Shown here one piece after another: positions 11,214 through 23,198 of a DNA stretch of 64,000 nt. The stretch comes from Zhengitettix transpicula (taxonomy: Eukaryota > Arthropoda > Insecta > Orthoptera > Tetrigidae): the NCBI GenBank assembly GCA_037074705.1, contig CM073590.1, forward strand, positions 136,419,600 through 136,483,599. Direction: 5' to 3'. How positions within the stretch are numbered: the first letter of the stretch is position 1; every line of letters begins with the position of its first letter. The notes beneath the pieces are model-generated. The model was not told where the DNA came from, did no database searches, and was given only the letters and a program-made list of their open reading frames with translations. The position numbers were made by a program, and so were the translations under genes.

Positions 11214-14200
11214 CCAACAAATGAGAGGCACACTATAGTTGTCTTTATTTGTTGAAATATATTTCAGAGTCAAAATAAGTAAATAATTATGTTATTCCAG
11301 TTGTGTAAAAATTTAAGGTTTTTCAGTTGACACAGATAAAATAATTAATATGTTAAGTAATTTATTACATATGATTCTTATGTAAATTACGTTATTAATT
11401 ATGGGTTAAAATAATGTCAGACATTCTCGTTTATGAGGCTTTATTTGTCATGAAGAAATATGAAAAATAAAACTATTGTATTCTTACAAGTAGTTTCAAG
11501 ATTCTATGTGATAATCTTTTGTATGTGCACATTGATATGAGATTAACGAAAATAAGTGTAAAGCAAAAATAATTTAATGAAAATAGATATTTAATTCAAG
11601 AGCTCAAAAAAATGAAGACATATTTTTCATGTGCATAATAACATTCGTTATATAATTATTGGCTTTCCGTTAGGTGGTGATGAAGATTCAAGAATAAGAA
11701 ATTTATTCTAATAATAACATTAATTTTGTGAATTTATGAACATGTTCCCACAAAATAAATGCCGAAGTATATGATGTAGAACAACGTAACGTACTAAAAA
11801 GAATTATTAAAATATTCTTCGCATTATAAACATTTCCCTTTTATAATAAATTTCCAGTGAAATTTAATACACGCGTTTACGAAAACAAAGCAGCAAATCT
11901 TGATTTAATTGACCAATAATGTTTTTCCTGAATTTTTAAAGCAAAGTTGTAAGTTCAGATGTTGTCTGAGATAATTTCTCAGAGTATGTTGCTACGCGCT
12001 GTATTTTCTGGGAGGTTTGGCGTGTGTATCTACAGAAAGTTCAGTAAATGTTTGCTCAGGGGAACCTGGTAGATCCTGATCGACTGAGGCTCACGACTGA
12101 GAGCTGTCACATATAGATAAAATAACAATTTTGTGCCACAAAATATTTCAAATTACAAAATTGCAATATATATTTCTTTTTATTCTTCTAATGTGATATT
12201 TAAATTCAAATCATTCTTGAAATTTAATTGTGGAAAACGTTACACAGGGTAAACTAAACGTTCTCTTCAAAAGAGATTAAGAAATGTAAAAACAATTAAA
12301 AAACTTTAATCATAATGTTGGTACATTGCATAAATTAAAATAAATAATGTGGAAGTATTAGACATTGAAAAAAAATTATTAAAACATAATTTATCAGAAA
12401 TTCTCTGTATTAAAATAACTTTTAACAGACTAAATCCATAAAATGATACCTTAAAATTAAATATTATTTTTAATCCATTGTTTTTAAAGTTTTGATATAA
12501 TTTTATAAAAATATTAGTATAAATATGTTATTTTAATTTGAAATAATTTTGGTTCATATTTACTACATAATTCGTAACACTTATTATTAAATTGTAGGAA
12601 TGTTAAAAATCTCTGATTTTAATTTAAATATTATATTAGAAGAATCAGAAGAAATATATACTGTGAATTTGAAATATTGTCTGACAGTAAATTGTTACCT
12701 TAGTTACATGAATTTATTGAAACCTAATGAAAGAACATAAGAGTACTGAAATGTTGTTAAAGCGTTAAATAAAATGTTTTAAAATGTCTCAAAAGGTAGT
12801 TGATTTCTTTATTATACTAACTTTGATTTTTATCAATAGATCTCCAAGTAAAAGCCAGGGACGATTCATAATGAAAAAGAAATAATAGTGATCAAAACTA
12901 ATGTCAATGAAAACAATCATGTGAATTTATATAAAAGAATAATTGTGTCTATGTATTATTCCATATGGTTTTGAAGTAGTTTTCTTATATTCTATGTTTA
13001 TAAATTGCTCGTGAGTGGATATTGATGTTAACAAAAACAATTCTTTACGTTGTCTGGTGTGAATAACAATCATACAATGAATAAATTCCATACCTTTCTT
13101 GAATAAATTAGCATAGATATAGCCGTGTTTAATTTTCCAAATAGTATGTTCGTAATGACGCAGGCATTTATGAAATATGGCCATTGTAAATGCGAACCTA
13201 CTAGACTTAGGTAAGAGGAAAATATAATAATCAATGAGAATACTGAACTTGAATGTCAAATATTACATAGAGGAAAAAAATCATCTGTAGTTACCACAAA
13301 AATTATATTTATTGTTTTAAGTTCTGCATATTTTCCTTTGATTAGGATAGAACATTTCAAGAAATTTTTTTTTAATGAATTATGACCATCTTAAATATTG
13401 ACATTGAGTACTAGAATTTTAGTGTCCGTTATAAAAATTTCCTACACACTTCTGGCATGTAAACGGAAAATTTCATTTAGCTTGATGCTGGGGACTGAAA
13501 CACGGAGATGACCATGAGGAATTTAATAAAACGAGAAATCATATAGCCTCTGTTAAGAGGAGTGGAATGTCATCTAAATTTTAATTAATGTCACATTCAA
13601 ACTTATTATTTGTCGTATAGTGCAGCATAATTGCTTATCCGGCATTTCATAGAGTTTTCTAATGTTGATATAATTACATTATCTCAAAAAACTTACAAGT
13701 GAATAGTTATTGACTCGTAAACGTATAGCGCTGATTTAACGATGTGTGTATATTTTTCTTAAATAATGATAGTTGCAAAACAGAAGCACGAGGTTCGTAA
13801 TATATGATATTACCAATTATAACTAATAAAATTGAACTAATATGTATGTGTATTTGAAAGAGTACATGTTGTACCACTTCAAGCATAAATTGATGGATAT
13901 GATATTTAGAACACATATTAACCATTTTCTCGAGTGCTTGACAAGTCCGTTGTATCATGAGACCTTGGAACGATTGGAATATATTTGAAACATTACACTC
14001 TCGTTTAGGCCATGTTTATGAGAAAACTGCAATAATGTAAATATAAAATGTGTGAGATTAGATCTACTTGGAAAAATAATTAATTATAATATCTATTTCT
14101 GTTCCAGGAATTAATTTAAATTGGTTAATGAATAATAAAAACTTTTTATTTTGAATACACATTCCACCACAATAGTAAAGTTACAATACGTTAGCGTTTA

Positions 14201-14329
14201 CAATATAAGCATAAAGAAGAAGTGATCACTGTCGGAAATTCCAGTTACGTTATAAATTTGGTCTAATATTTTTCGGTTTCCAATTAAATTAATCATGATT
14301 TTATTTATTGAAGATTAAGAATTTCAGGC
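11214..14329. other. AT-rich spacer, nothing supported
   Basis: About 3 kb with only short chance frames (for example 110 codons at 12927-13259 on the minus strand and 83 codons at 13707-13958). Neither resembles a known family, and composition does not differ from non-coding neighbours. Confidence 0.45.
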
Positions 14330-14818
14330 TTTTTTTATTAATATGGTTGGAACTTCCCTCTAAGAGCATAGGAAGGGTATTTGAAAGGGGGGATGCGGAA
14401 GGATAGAGGAAGGTAGCTAAGGGTTAACTAGCGCCCCCGGGCTACAGTTAAGAATCCTACCCGGCATTCGTCTAAAAGTAATGCAGGACAAACCCTAGAA
14501 AACCTGCATTAAGTAGGTCGGGCATTGGGTTCTTGTACCACACCCTTCCGATAACAGGAGAGGAGTTTGCTGTGTGGGGACGCAAAATTCCCTTCTTCGT
14601 GCTTCGACAAGTTTAGGAGACAGATGGCCGGCTGTTCCAATGGGAACAGTAAACATCTCCTATTGTATGCCCAAGGTCTGTGACCCCGGAACATACACCT
14701 CTCAATACAGGCCGAGGTGCCTCGGCTTGTGGGAACCTTCGTTTAAAAACAGAAAGAGGAAAAAGCATCCCCAAAAGTAGCCCTTTCCGTCTCTCCTACA
14801 AGGTTTTTTTATTAATAT
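14330..14818 (-). mobile_element. Family A retroposon copy A3 with 15-bp target-site duplication
   Basis: The family A body runs from about 14346 to 14803. It is flanked by perfect 15-bp direct repeats TTTTTTTATTAATAT at 14330-14344 and 14804-14818. That length fits target-site duplications of LINE-mobilised retroposons. In the sense direction (minus) the copy stops within the 'GGCAACTCCCC' region, so it lacks the usual 3' terminal 50 bp and poly-A although it is bounded by the duplication. Confidence 0.8.
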
Positions 14819-14826
14819 ATATTTTT

Positions 14827-15163
14827 TTAGGGTAACAGGCTACATGAGGGTAATCCACATAGTGGCAACTCCCCTTTAACATCATAGGAAGGGATTAGAA
14901 AGGGGGGATGCGGAAGGGTAGAGGAAGGTAGCCAAGGGTTAACTAGGGTCCCCGGGCTATATTTTAAGGATCCTACCCGGCATTCGCCTAAAGACATGCA
15001 GGGAAAACCCTAGAAAAACATGCATCAGGTAGGTCGGGCATTGGGTACTTGTCCCACGCCCTTCCGATAGCGGGAGAGGAGTTTACTGTGGGGACGCAGC
15101 ATTCCCTTCTCCGTGCCTCGACCAGTCTAGGAGGCAGCTGGCTGACTATTCCAATGGGAATAT
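14827..15163 (-). mobile_element. Family A retroposon copy A4
   Basis: This copy, in the same orientation as A3, begins (in + coordinates) with a poly-T run and 'AGGGTAACAGGCTACATGAG', which is the complement of the second type of family A 3' end plus tail. It is truncated at 'CCAATGGGAATA', so the sense 5' half is missing. Only about 10 bp separate it from the A3 target duplication. Confidence 0.8.
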
Positions 15164-15360
15164 AAAAAAAATTATAATTAGGAAGTATTATTTTACCAAC
15201 GAGTAAAGATTTAATAGATCTATAATTCTGGTGTATTTTGACACTGTACTCGTATAAATACTTAAAGGTTGTATAATTTGCAACACAATGAAGAAATGAG
15301 AGCTGAAAGGCATTTATTTTAAGTCTTACTAATATTGATAAGCATTAATTCAAATAAAGC

Positions 15361-16190
15361 CACATTAATAAATCAGTCCCCTGCGAAGCATTCACGAGTA
15401 GAATTGAAAGCTGCTATACGTCGTTGCAATGAATCAACGAGGAAATGGCCTGCCATGGCGCTTGTATCGTATCCACAATTCATGGGCGCTGGCTGACTGC
15501 TGGAGTGTGTTGTCGGACACTTCGTAGGCCTCAATACTCGATGCATGTTTTACAAGTGATATGCCTGGCGAACGGGTAGTCTGCTGTAGAAGAAGTAGTT
15601 GTTTTAACATCCCAGGCATATGGTGGTCGGGCACTGTCTTTCCATAGCGTCGCGAGAGAACTGAATGGAGGGTATGATCTCGGCCCCTATAATGTCTCAC
15701 TGCGCCCTATCTTCACTAAATACATATCGCAATTGGCGTTCGGCCTTAAAGACTTTGTTCACTGTAGTTTGCATTATAAAGGGCAAAACGATATCGAGTA
15801 ATTTGTACAATATTCTCTGTTCATGAGTTAGTCTGAGAAGTCGATAGGCCACGGAAGCAGAGCGTGCAACGAACAGACGTAAGACGAGGACACAGACGAT
15901 GCACATGCTACATTGTTCCACCGTTGTTAAAAAACTTGTAATAAATCTAAACCTTGAGTCCACGCCACGCGGACGAGATATCTACGTCCCGTTGCGGCGT
16001 CACATGTTCGTGGTTCACTAACGCGTCTTCTCTCTGATCGATTGATTCTGCACTCGCCACTGATGGAGCATGGTGTACCACACGAGGAGAAATGTGACGA
16101 TACGAAAATACATTGCCACGCAGACAAAAATTATGGCTCAATACAACCTCTGTTATACGTTTAACTCGACGTAGTACCCCTATTCAGAGA
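15361..16190 (-). other. GC-rich unclassified block, possible decayed transposon
   Basis: GC is clearly higher than in both flanks. Several medium frames lie on the minus strand (15434-15700, 15697-15963, 15927-16127). In one frame, the peptide 'LVDSLQRRIAAFNSTR' ends at a stop near 15375 and faintly resembles the C-terminal helix of Tc1-like transposases. I see no clear DDE motif upstream, so this is only a hint. No terminal repeats could be fixed. Confidence 0.25.
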
Positions 16191-17706
16191 TCGTTCAGAA
16201 AACTGTTGACTACTACGCTTCTTCAGAGGTTTCAGAAATACAAAATATTTTTAAATTCGTATGGTTTGATTGTCATACTCTGCTTTAATTTACTGTAATT
16301 TTAACGAATATATTACAGATAAATAAATAAAGTGTTTTTTTTTGTAATTGTAGTAAAAGAATTAAATTTTGTTGAGTGGCAGCAAAATAGCGGTAGGATA
16401 ACGAGCTTCTTTTTGTTATAGAAAATCAAGCCAATAAAAATTCTACCCTGCAAATTTTACGTCTCTGCAATAAGACATATTGGTCGGTTGTTCAGTGGAG
16501 CATGAGCGGGCTCGTTGAACAGAACTCACGAAGGTAGGTGGCCTAGTGGATTAAGAGGATCCGTGGACATTTGTCCGGAATTATAGTCAGCTGCGGGATA
16601 TTAACGAAGTCACCACTAATATTGATATTGGTTGTTCAAAATTATAGAGAGGAGGTGGTGTGCTTCAGTCCCATCGTAGCAGAAATACAAATATTAGAAT
16701 CAGATTCTAAAGTCACAGGTTACGCTATGGAGTGGATTTCTTGCGTGGGCGAAGCTGACTGGAGCCCACTTTGGAAGAAATCGAGTTCGCAGAGACTCAG
16801 GCTATTTGAAATCCTGTTGTAACGTGGTTCGAGCTATATCCAGTGTGCATAGCTGAACGATCGAGGCGTAGGGACGCTATATCCTTTTCCCGGTCTGAGT
16901 CTTTATACTGGAAGGGGAGTTGCTGTGAACTGCAGATACTTGCTTGGCGGCATCCTTGTTCTGCAGAAAGAAGAAAAGGAATTTCAGAAAAACTTTAAGA
17001 AAGATCTCCACTATTAATATTCATGAGAAATATTTTTATTTCGTTATTTATATTTTAAATAATTTAGAATTTGTACTTTCGAAATCCTGGCGCCCAGCTT
17101 GAATCTTATTTGTGGAATAAATTCTGTGTTAATTGTAAAATTGGCATATTTTAAAATTATAAATATAGAGCACTTATTTATGATTCAATTATAACTAATA
17201 ATTTAAGTAATATTAATGGGACGACAGTATAGATCAGCTGATATTTACCTTGAAAAAGCTAGAGATAAATTTATTATTTATAGAAAGGAGTGTTACCTTC
17301 AATTGAGAGCCGAATTAATATGATATTCTCCTTTGTAAGATAAAAACAATATAAAGATAATTCCAAATATCTGATATCAATTTTTAATGTTTATTGGTCA
17401 AAAGATTGGTTTGACTCATTTTACATACTTATGTACCTGTTATTAATTGACATGATAACATTTAACAGGGGAAAAGTCCGAATATTTGAAACTTTTTGTC
17501 GTTATTGCTTGTTTATATATTAACTATGGTACTGTTTATCTTAATATTTTCTGAGATTGATAATTAAAATTGTAATATTTTAAAATGTTAGCTTATAATT
17601 TACCAATATAGTTAGTGACTGTGCGAGTATTATATCTATTTTTATAAATATGTATGGATTATAATATTTTGCGTTTGTAAAGATATATTTTCGAAAAATT
17701 TTAATA
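16191..17706. other. Spacer with a tRNA-like A box near 16530
   Basis: 'GGTGGCCTAGTGGATTAAGAG' at about 16535-16555 carries TGGCCTAGTGG, a perfect match to the tRNA/SINE internal promoter A-box form TRGCNNAGTGG. I see no B box at the normal spacing. A GGTTCGAG-like string lies near 16823, too far for a tRNA. The surrounding 16.5-16.98 kb is GC-elevated. It might be a decayed tRNA-headed SINE; otherwise nothing is supported. Confidence 0.2.
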
Positions 17707-17857
17707 TTAGTAAAAGTTTCTCGGGCTTCCAGCCGGGTATACTCGTCTATGGCACGCGACGTTTCGATGACATGCAGATGATGACGCTGCATTTCATAGA
17801 AACGTCGCGTGCCATGGACGAGTTTACCCGGCTGGAAGCCCGAGAAATTTTTACTAA
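17707..17857. repeat. Near-perfect palindrome, 71-bp arms
   Basis: The arms 17707-17777 and 17787-17857 are reverse complements with about 66 of 71 positions matching by eye, separated by a 9-bp spacer. Each arm carries 'CTCGGGCTTCCAGCCGGGTA' and the GAAACGTCGCGTGCCAT string. The composition is GC-rich in an AT-rich setting. It would fold into a very stable hairpin as RNA or cruciform as DNA. I read it as a fold-back element or a head-to-head pair of the GAAACGT module. Confidence 0.85.
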
Positions 17858-18092
17858 CTTTCTACACCGGGAAAACCTTCGTTGTACAATTTTAATTTTA
17901 TTTTTGTCTATCTGATGTTTGACTTATTTTTGATCAGTCGAATGGGCGGTGTTGGTTATGGAGAGGAGTTTAAAATTACTCATACGATTATATAAACATG
18001 TCTTTTAAATCTGCGACTTTTTAAATCTGTAACTATTTATATGAAGTAAATGACTTTCGAAATATTAACGACGTTCAATAAATACAATAATG

Positions 18093-18408
18093 TACATGGT
18101 GGCCCAAATTTATAGCCTCCCCTATTACAGAGGATCTGAATGCGTTTGAATCCAGTGTATTGTACAGAACTGGTGCTGAGCCAAATACTCGATTTACCTT
18201 ATTCACTGCCAATGCCAGTAACATCATCCAGTGTCAGGTGTTTGAACGCAATCATTGTCGTGGTAAAAACTTGTCCACTGCGATAATTTACTAAGCGTTG
18301 CTTTGCATGATTTGTCTTAACGGGGCGTTCTCTAATTGTTTGGAAATGATTCCTTGATAAAAAGGAAAAATTTAGAGCGGGAGGGCAATTCATTTGGACC
18401 GTCCTGTA
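18093..18408. mobile_element. MITE with about 20-bp inverted ends and TA duplication
   Basis: The left end 'CATGGTGGCCCAAATTTATA' and the complement of the right end, 'CAGGACGGTCCAAATGAATT', are related inverted repeats. Both sides are bounded by TA (18093-18094 and 18407-18408), the target duplication of the Tc1/mariner superfamily. The interior of about 310 bp has no transposase frame, so this is a non-autonomous element. Confidence 0.6.
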
Positions 18409-19721
18409 TGTTTATCGAGAAAGTTAATGCACGAACCAATATTAATATGAATTCTCTAGTAGTTAATGAAAATACTGCTATTCAAATTATGAGTCTAGAG
18501 CAATATGTATCATAACGTTCGAAAAGAATGAGGAATTTAATAAAGTTTAATAATATCTTTTTATATTTATAACAGTGAAGTGCTGTTTGGCATATCTTCT
18601 TTAGGATTACTATTAATTGGCGCATGAGTACAATATGCATTATTGTATGTATTGAACGTCATTAACATGTATAAACCCAGTCTGGAAAAACAAACTATTC
18701 TTATAAAAATTATATGTAAACCAAAACAACACCTATAAGTACAGGTACAGGTACATGACATCTCATTTAAATTACGTTGATGAAAGACAATCTTTCCAAT
18801 GTTTTATATGGTTTCGTGTTGAAATAATATTAAATGAATTTATATACGATGCAATTAAGGATTTTTAAGAGGAGTATAACAAACCTTATAAAGTCTTTAT
18901 ATAACGAAGTAGATATTTATTGCTATCACAAATTATTTAGTTGTCGAAACTCGATTGATGATTACTCAGAAATTTTTAGAACCTTTTACGATCCTCCTAT
19001 TTTTCAGAGGGTGGTTTCCTTACAGGTCACTGCGGGGTTACAAGACATAAACAACTCTTCGCCCAAAATTGTGAAAGTTTCTCGACTACAGCCTTGCCGC
19101 TCTATAACCTCCCAATATTTCCTTTATGCGTTAAGGCGATAACAAAGTTGGTATTTCTTATTAATGGACCGTTTACGTCCATAAAGAAAGGGAAAGAAAG
19201 TTTTGCCTCAGAAGAAACCTTTCATGACGCCTGTATTTTCTCCTCGGAACCCACGTTCATTTCACCTAATTTTACATTTGAAATTCACCATGGTCTCGTG
19301 TTAACATTTACATGACTATCAGATTATCAAATACTGTTGTGAAAAAAATATATTTTGATATAGTTACAAAAATGATTTACGTCTGGCATTGTCTTAAGGC
19401 TTTCCTTCTTAAAGGTTCATTTCCACGAAAAGATAATTGCGCTGAACGAAATAATAGTGAATATTTAATAAAAATTCAAGAACATAAACTTTTTAAAATT
19501 GATTTTCTATTGTTTATCAAACTTGTTGGTCTCTCAATTTTTATAGATAAAGTTATTTAATATTTATACACTTGTGATTTCCTTTATTAAACTTCCTTAA
19601 TTAAACATTTGAAATCGGCTGAACTCTTTTAAAAACAATGTTATTATTTTATTATAAAATCTAATATTCATAAATTTTTAATTCATGAATACATGTCGCT
19701 TAATATAGTATAAAATATAAT

Positions 19722-19764
<43 letters not shown>

Positions 19765-19964
19765 GTTAAATAAGTATAATGACCAATAAGTCTGTAAAAG
19801 TTTAATATTACATATTTACTTCAACTGTTACATTGAAGTTTAAATTAATACAAATAGAAAATCTCTACGTATCGCCAATAAATATATAGTTTATTGTCAC
19901 ATCAACCGACATGGTTATTAGTGACCACGAATCAATTTACAAAATTACTACTACATATTTTTAA
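18409..19964. other. AT-rich spacer, nothing supported
   Basis: Short unrecognised frames only (18834-19142, 19312-19560). A (TA)n run lies at about 19726-19761. Confidence 0.45.
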
Positions 19965-20530
19965 TTTTTTTTTTACATTGTGGTTTTATTAGTTACAGAA
20001 TGTTGGCTGCGTCTTAGATACAATATGGTTTACATTATTTGATATTACAGATTGTATAGGAAAATCTAGTATGGCTAAATTAGATGGCATCAATCACGTT
20101 TAGGTCCCTAAGTTAGTTCATGATTGGGTTAATGTATTGAGGTTCGTTGAGGCATTCCTTGTAGCTGTCAGGGATTCCGTCGTCTCATCTTTTTTCTGGC
20201 GTGTACTCGCACTCGTTAATTATGTGTCGGGTGGTAATTTTGGAGTTGCATTTGTCACATGCAACAGGGTTGGTTTTGGTCATTAGGTGACCGTGAGTTA
20301 GTCTAGAATAACCAATTCTTAGACGGGTGAATACGGTTTGAACACGTCTGTTTAAATTGTAGTGATGAGGTTGGGTTTCGTATACACTGTCCCTTATTTC
20401 GTGAAGCTTTGTCTAATTATTAACCCATACGTTGTTCCAGTTTTTCTTTAATTTGGTTTTTACAGCTTTGATTATGTTCTTGTGGGACACTGGCAGGGTA
20501 GATGGGTTTTGGCTGGATATTGGTATCGCC
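19965..20530 (-). mobile_element. 5'-truncated LINE 3' end
   Basis: The minus strand ends in a poly-A run (T run 19965-19974), with an AATAAA-type signal just before it and the LINE C-terminal coding region upstream. It is the end of a retrotransposon inserted in minus orientation; most of the element is missing. The 5' break is near 20530. Confidence 0.7.
20080..20510 (-). pseudogene. LINE ORF2 C-terminus, broken
   Basis: On the minus strand the peptide RLRIGYSRLTHGHL is followed by a cysteine/histidine cluster (CDKCNSK..TRHII.EC). This matches the region after the RNase H domain of I/LOA/Jockey-type LINE ORF2 proteins. Stops interrupt the reading both upstream of this block (a TAG around 20410) and after it (TGA following EKR). 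The frame ends near 20080. It cannot encode a working enzyme. Its place before the poly-A end fits its identity. Confidence 0.7.
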
Positions 20531-21218
20531 AATAATTAACCCTTTAATGCATGATTTTTGTATTTTTTTAAACTAAGTGTTTAAAAATGTGTTATTATGA
20601 ATACAATATGGAAAAAATATCCAAAAAAAATAAATATAAAACGTGACCAAAGTCAATTTCGCTCATGATGTTGCATATATTCAACATAAATATAATTAGG
20701 TTTGATTTATCAATTTTTCATTTTAATTGTAAATTATTTTAGTGCAATTAGAAAACTCTGAGAATGACGCTTAAATTTTCTTTCTTGATGAAAACAGCTT
20801 AGAAAATAATATATTCAGTAGTTTACCGGCGGGTAGAAAAATCTGACTTAAGGGGTTGACTCACATTCACTAGAAAAGGCATATTTTAACATGTTCCCGG
20901 ATGCCAAAAATTTTCATTTCCTTAAGAGCATAATGTTCCATATCTGCGTCACAAATGATCTCTCTTAGAAATCAACTAACGCCTCTGGGGTGATACTAAA
21001 AGTTATGTTGTATATATGCAACACTGTGCTCTAAAGGGTCAACACTGAATCATGCAAACATAAAGGTAATCATCGGAAAAAATGTATTAATTCTTAAGAG
21101 AATTAATTTTTAAATCGAGGACGAAAAAATTATTATGTTAAAAATTATAACAAGGTAAATTGCGGTGGCCCTGAAATTAATAAATAATGATATTATCTTT
21201 TCAACTATTATTATATTC
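20531..21218. other. AT-rich spacer
   Basis: Nothing recognised between the LINE fragment and the family D copy. Confidence 0.45.
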
Positions 21219-21290
21219 AAAGACAGACAAAATAAGTGATAATATAAATACAAGACAACGTTTATAGAAGTCTTTTTCCTTTCTTCAGGT
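21219..21290 (-). repeat. Family D repeat, copy 1
   Basis: On the minus strand this reads CCTGAAGAAAGG...AAACGTTGTCTTGTATTTATATTATCACTT, the same order as copies at 25991-26095 and 50981-51072. The shared core is a CCTGAnGAAG string, a loop, AAACGT and a 'TATTTATATTATCACTT' block. The neighbouring TTTGTCTGT block is also shared. Confidence 0.6.
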
Positions 21291-21522
21291 GCAGAAAAAA
21301 CGCAAGAGCCTGCAGAGAAACTTATTTCATCCACATTTGACAATGTTTCTTATAATTAATTTTCAATCATATGTAAATTTTTCATTTTCTTATTATATTC
21401 TGCAGATCAAGACCCAAATTGGAGACGATGCGCACTGTTTTCCATTTTTCTATTAATTTTAATTTTAATTTAACCGTTAAAGTAAATTTGCTGTATTAAA
21501 ATTATTCAGTATTATTGGCCAT

Positions 21523-21529
<7 letters not shown>

Positions 21530-21570
<41 letters not shown>
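21530..21570. repeat. (TA)n microsatellite abutting LTR B1
   Basis: An uninterrupted alternating AT run ends exactly where TGTAATACCC begins. Confidence 0.95.
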
Positions 21571-21573
<3 letters not shown>

Positions 21574-23198
21574 AATACCCAGCTAAGAAAGACATGAAGT
21601 CTGTTCTTATTTTTGTCAGATTTGTTTACGAACTCAGACTGTGGATCCTTGAGTGGTGTGTACATATAAAAGATAATGATTAAATTATGGATAAGTGACT
21701 TTTAGAGAAGGGGAGGACGATAATTAGAGCATTTTTGCGGCTCTTAGGGCTAAATGGTTGTGACCGACGGAACCCTGAAAGGCATCATAACAGATGGACG
21801 AGGCAATTATACTAAAAGGAGATGCTTATTTTAATTGATTGAGTGGCTCTCGGAGCGGGAAAAAGCCAACATATGGTGTTATTCGGCGAAAGTGGAAATG
21901 CAAAAAACTGTGAAAACAAGTGAAGATTCTGGAGCCCAGATATAAATAAGAGGGCTGTTGTACGAGAAAACGGGATATGAATGAAATCCGGAATGATGAG
22001 GGGTGTGTAATCATCTTTTGAAAGATACCCCAGAGAGCTCTGGCGGAGGCTTCCTTCGGGGATTCCTTCACATCTCTCTGGATTTTTTGAACTCAGGTTC
22101 CCACATGCCGAGGCACCTCGGCCTGTTTTGAGAGGTGTATGTTCCGGGGTCGCAGACGTTGGGCATACGGTAAGAGTTGTCCGCTATTCCTATTGGAGTA
22201 GTCGGCCAGCTACCTCCTAAACTGGTCGAGACACGGAGAAGGGAATGCTGCAACCCCACAGCAAACTCCTCTCCCGCTACCGGAAGGGCGTGGGACAAGT
22301 ACCAAATGCCCGACCTACCTGATGCAGGTTTTCTAGGGTTTTTCCCTGCATCACTTTTAGGCGAATTGCCGGGTAGGATCCTTAAACCATAGCCCGGGGG
22401 CCCTAGTTAACCCTTGGCTGCCTTCTTCTACCTTACCGCATCCCCCCTTTCAAGTCCCTTCCTATGCTATTAAAGGGGAGTTGCCACAACGTGGATTACC
22501 CTCATGTAGCCTATTACCCAAAAAAAGGGATCTTTAACATTCAGTAGGGAGAGGAGACGGACGTGCCAGCGGGGAGAGATCATAGGATGGTAGGCCAAGT
22601 TAGGTGGCCGAAAGTAATCAGCTGGACATCAGTCGTCAACAGTTGGTGGGAGTTTCATCGTGGAGGTCTGTCTGAAAGCAGAGTTGTTTGAATTCGTCGT
22701 GAGGGTGACGTCGTCAAGAATAGGTGACTGTGAAAGCAGAGTGTGAGCGCAGCCTGGTGCCTTTTAAGCCTGTATGAAGTGAGTGGTGGACCAGAGAGCG
22801 TGTAAGTTTATTTTTCTGAATTAATAATTGTAAATTGTAAAAAAAGGGTAAAAAGTTAGATTTCGTTTCAATCATTTCGTTTCAAATCGTTTCTTTTCGT
22901 TTCAATCATTTCGTTTTTCATTTATTGTAACTGTATTTGTTTAATTGTAACATTTTGTTCCGTTTCCTTATCAACCCAGTAAAGATCTTGAGGGTACCGA
23001 GTCCAATTATTTAAAATGTATTCTAGGTTAAAAAAATTGTTTTGATTTATAAAATTTCATCAGATTTGTATAATTGTAAATTTTGGCTTAATAAAAAATA
23101 ATAATTGTTTGTTTAAATTGGGTAGTTTTATTGCACAAAATGGCTACCTCAACGTGGGGTAAATTTCATTAATCAAAACTTTATTAGTGCTTATTACA
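21571..23198 (+). mobile_element. Solo-LTR-like element B1 with nested family A copy
   Basis: It begins TGTAATACCCAG and ends near 'GCTTATTACA', the TG...CA pattern of LTRs with short inverted ends. It aligns along its length with B2 (51940-52974). Shared parts include 'GAGTGGCTCTCGGAGCG', a TATA box (TATAAAA 21665-21671) about 95 bp in, 'GTTTCCTTATCAACCCAGT' and AATAAA signals near the end. Removing the family A insert (about 22035-22529) leaves about 1.13 kb, near the 1035 bp of B2. No internal retrotransposon region follows, so a solo LTR is the best reading. It sits inside a (TA)n run. The terminal 40 bp are more diverged than in B2. Confidence 0.65.
22035..22529 (+). mobile_element. Family A retroposon copy A5, nested in B1
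   Basis: This is a long sense-strand copy ending 'TAGCCTATTACCC' plus seven A. It interrupts B1, which continues on both sides when compared with B2. It keeps the 'GCCGAGGCACCTCGGC' hairpin and, on the antisense strand, the conserved 68-76 codon frame (22068-22298). Being inside B1, it inserted later than B1. Confidence 0.8.

Noticed and set aside
12927..13259. 110-codon minus-strand frame in AT-rich sequence.
   Set aside because: No similarity recognised, no splice or composition signal, and length within what chance allows over 64 kb in six frames.
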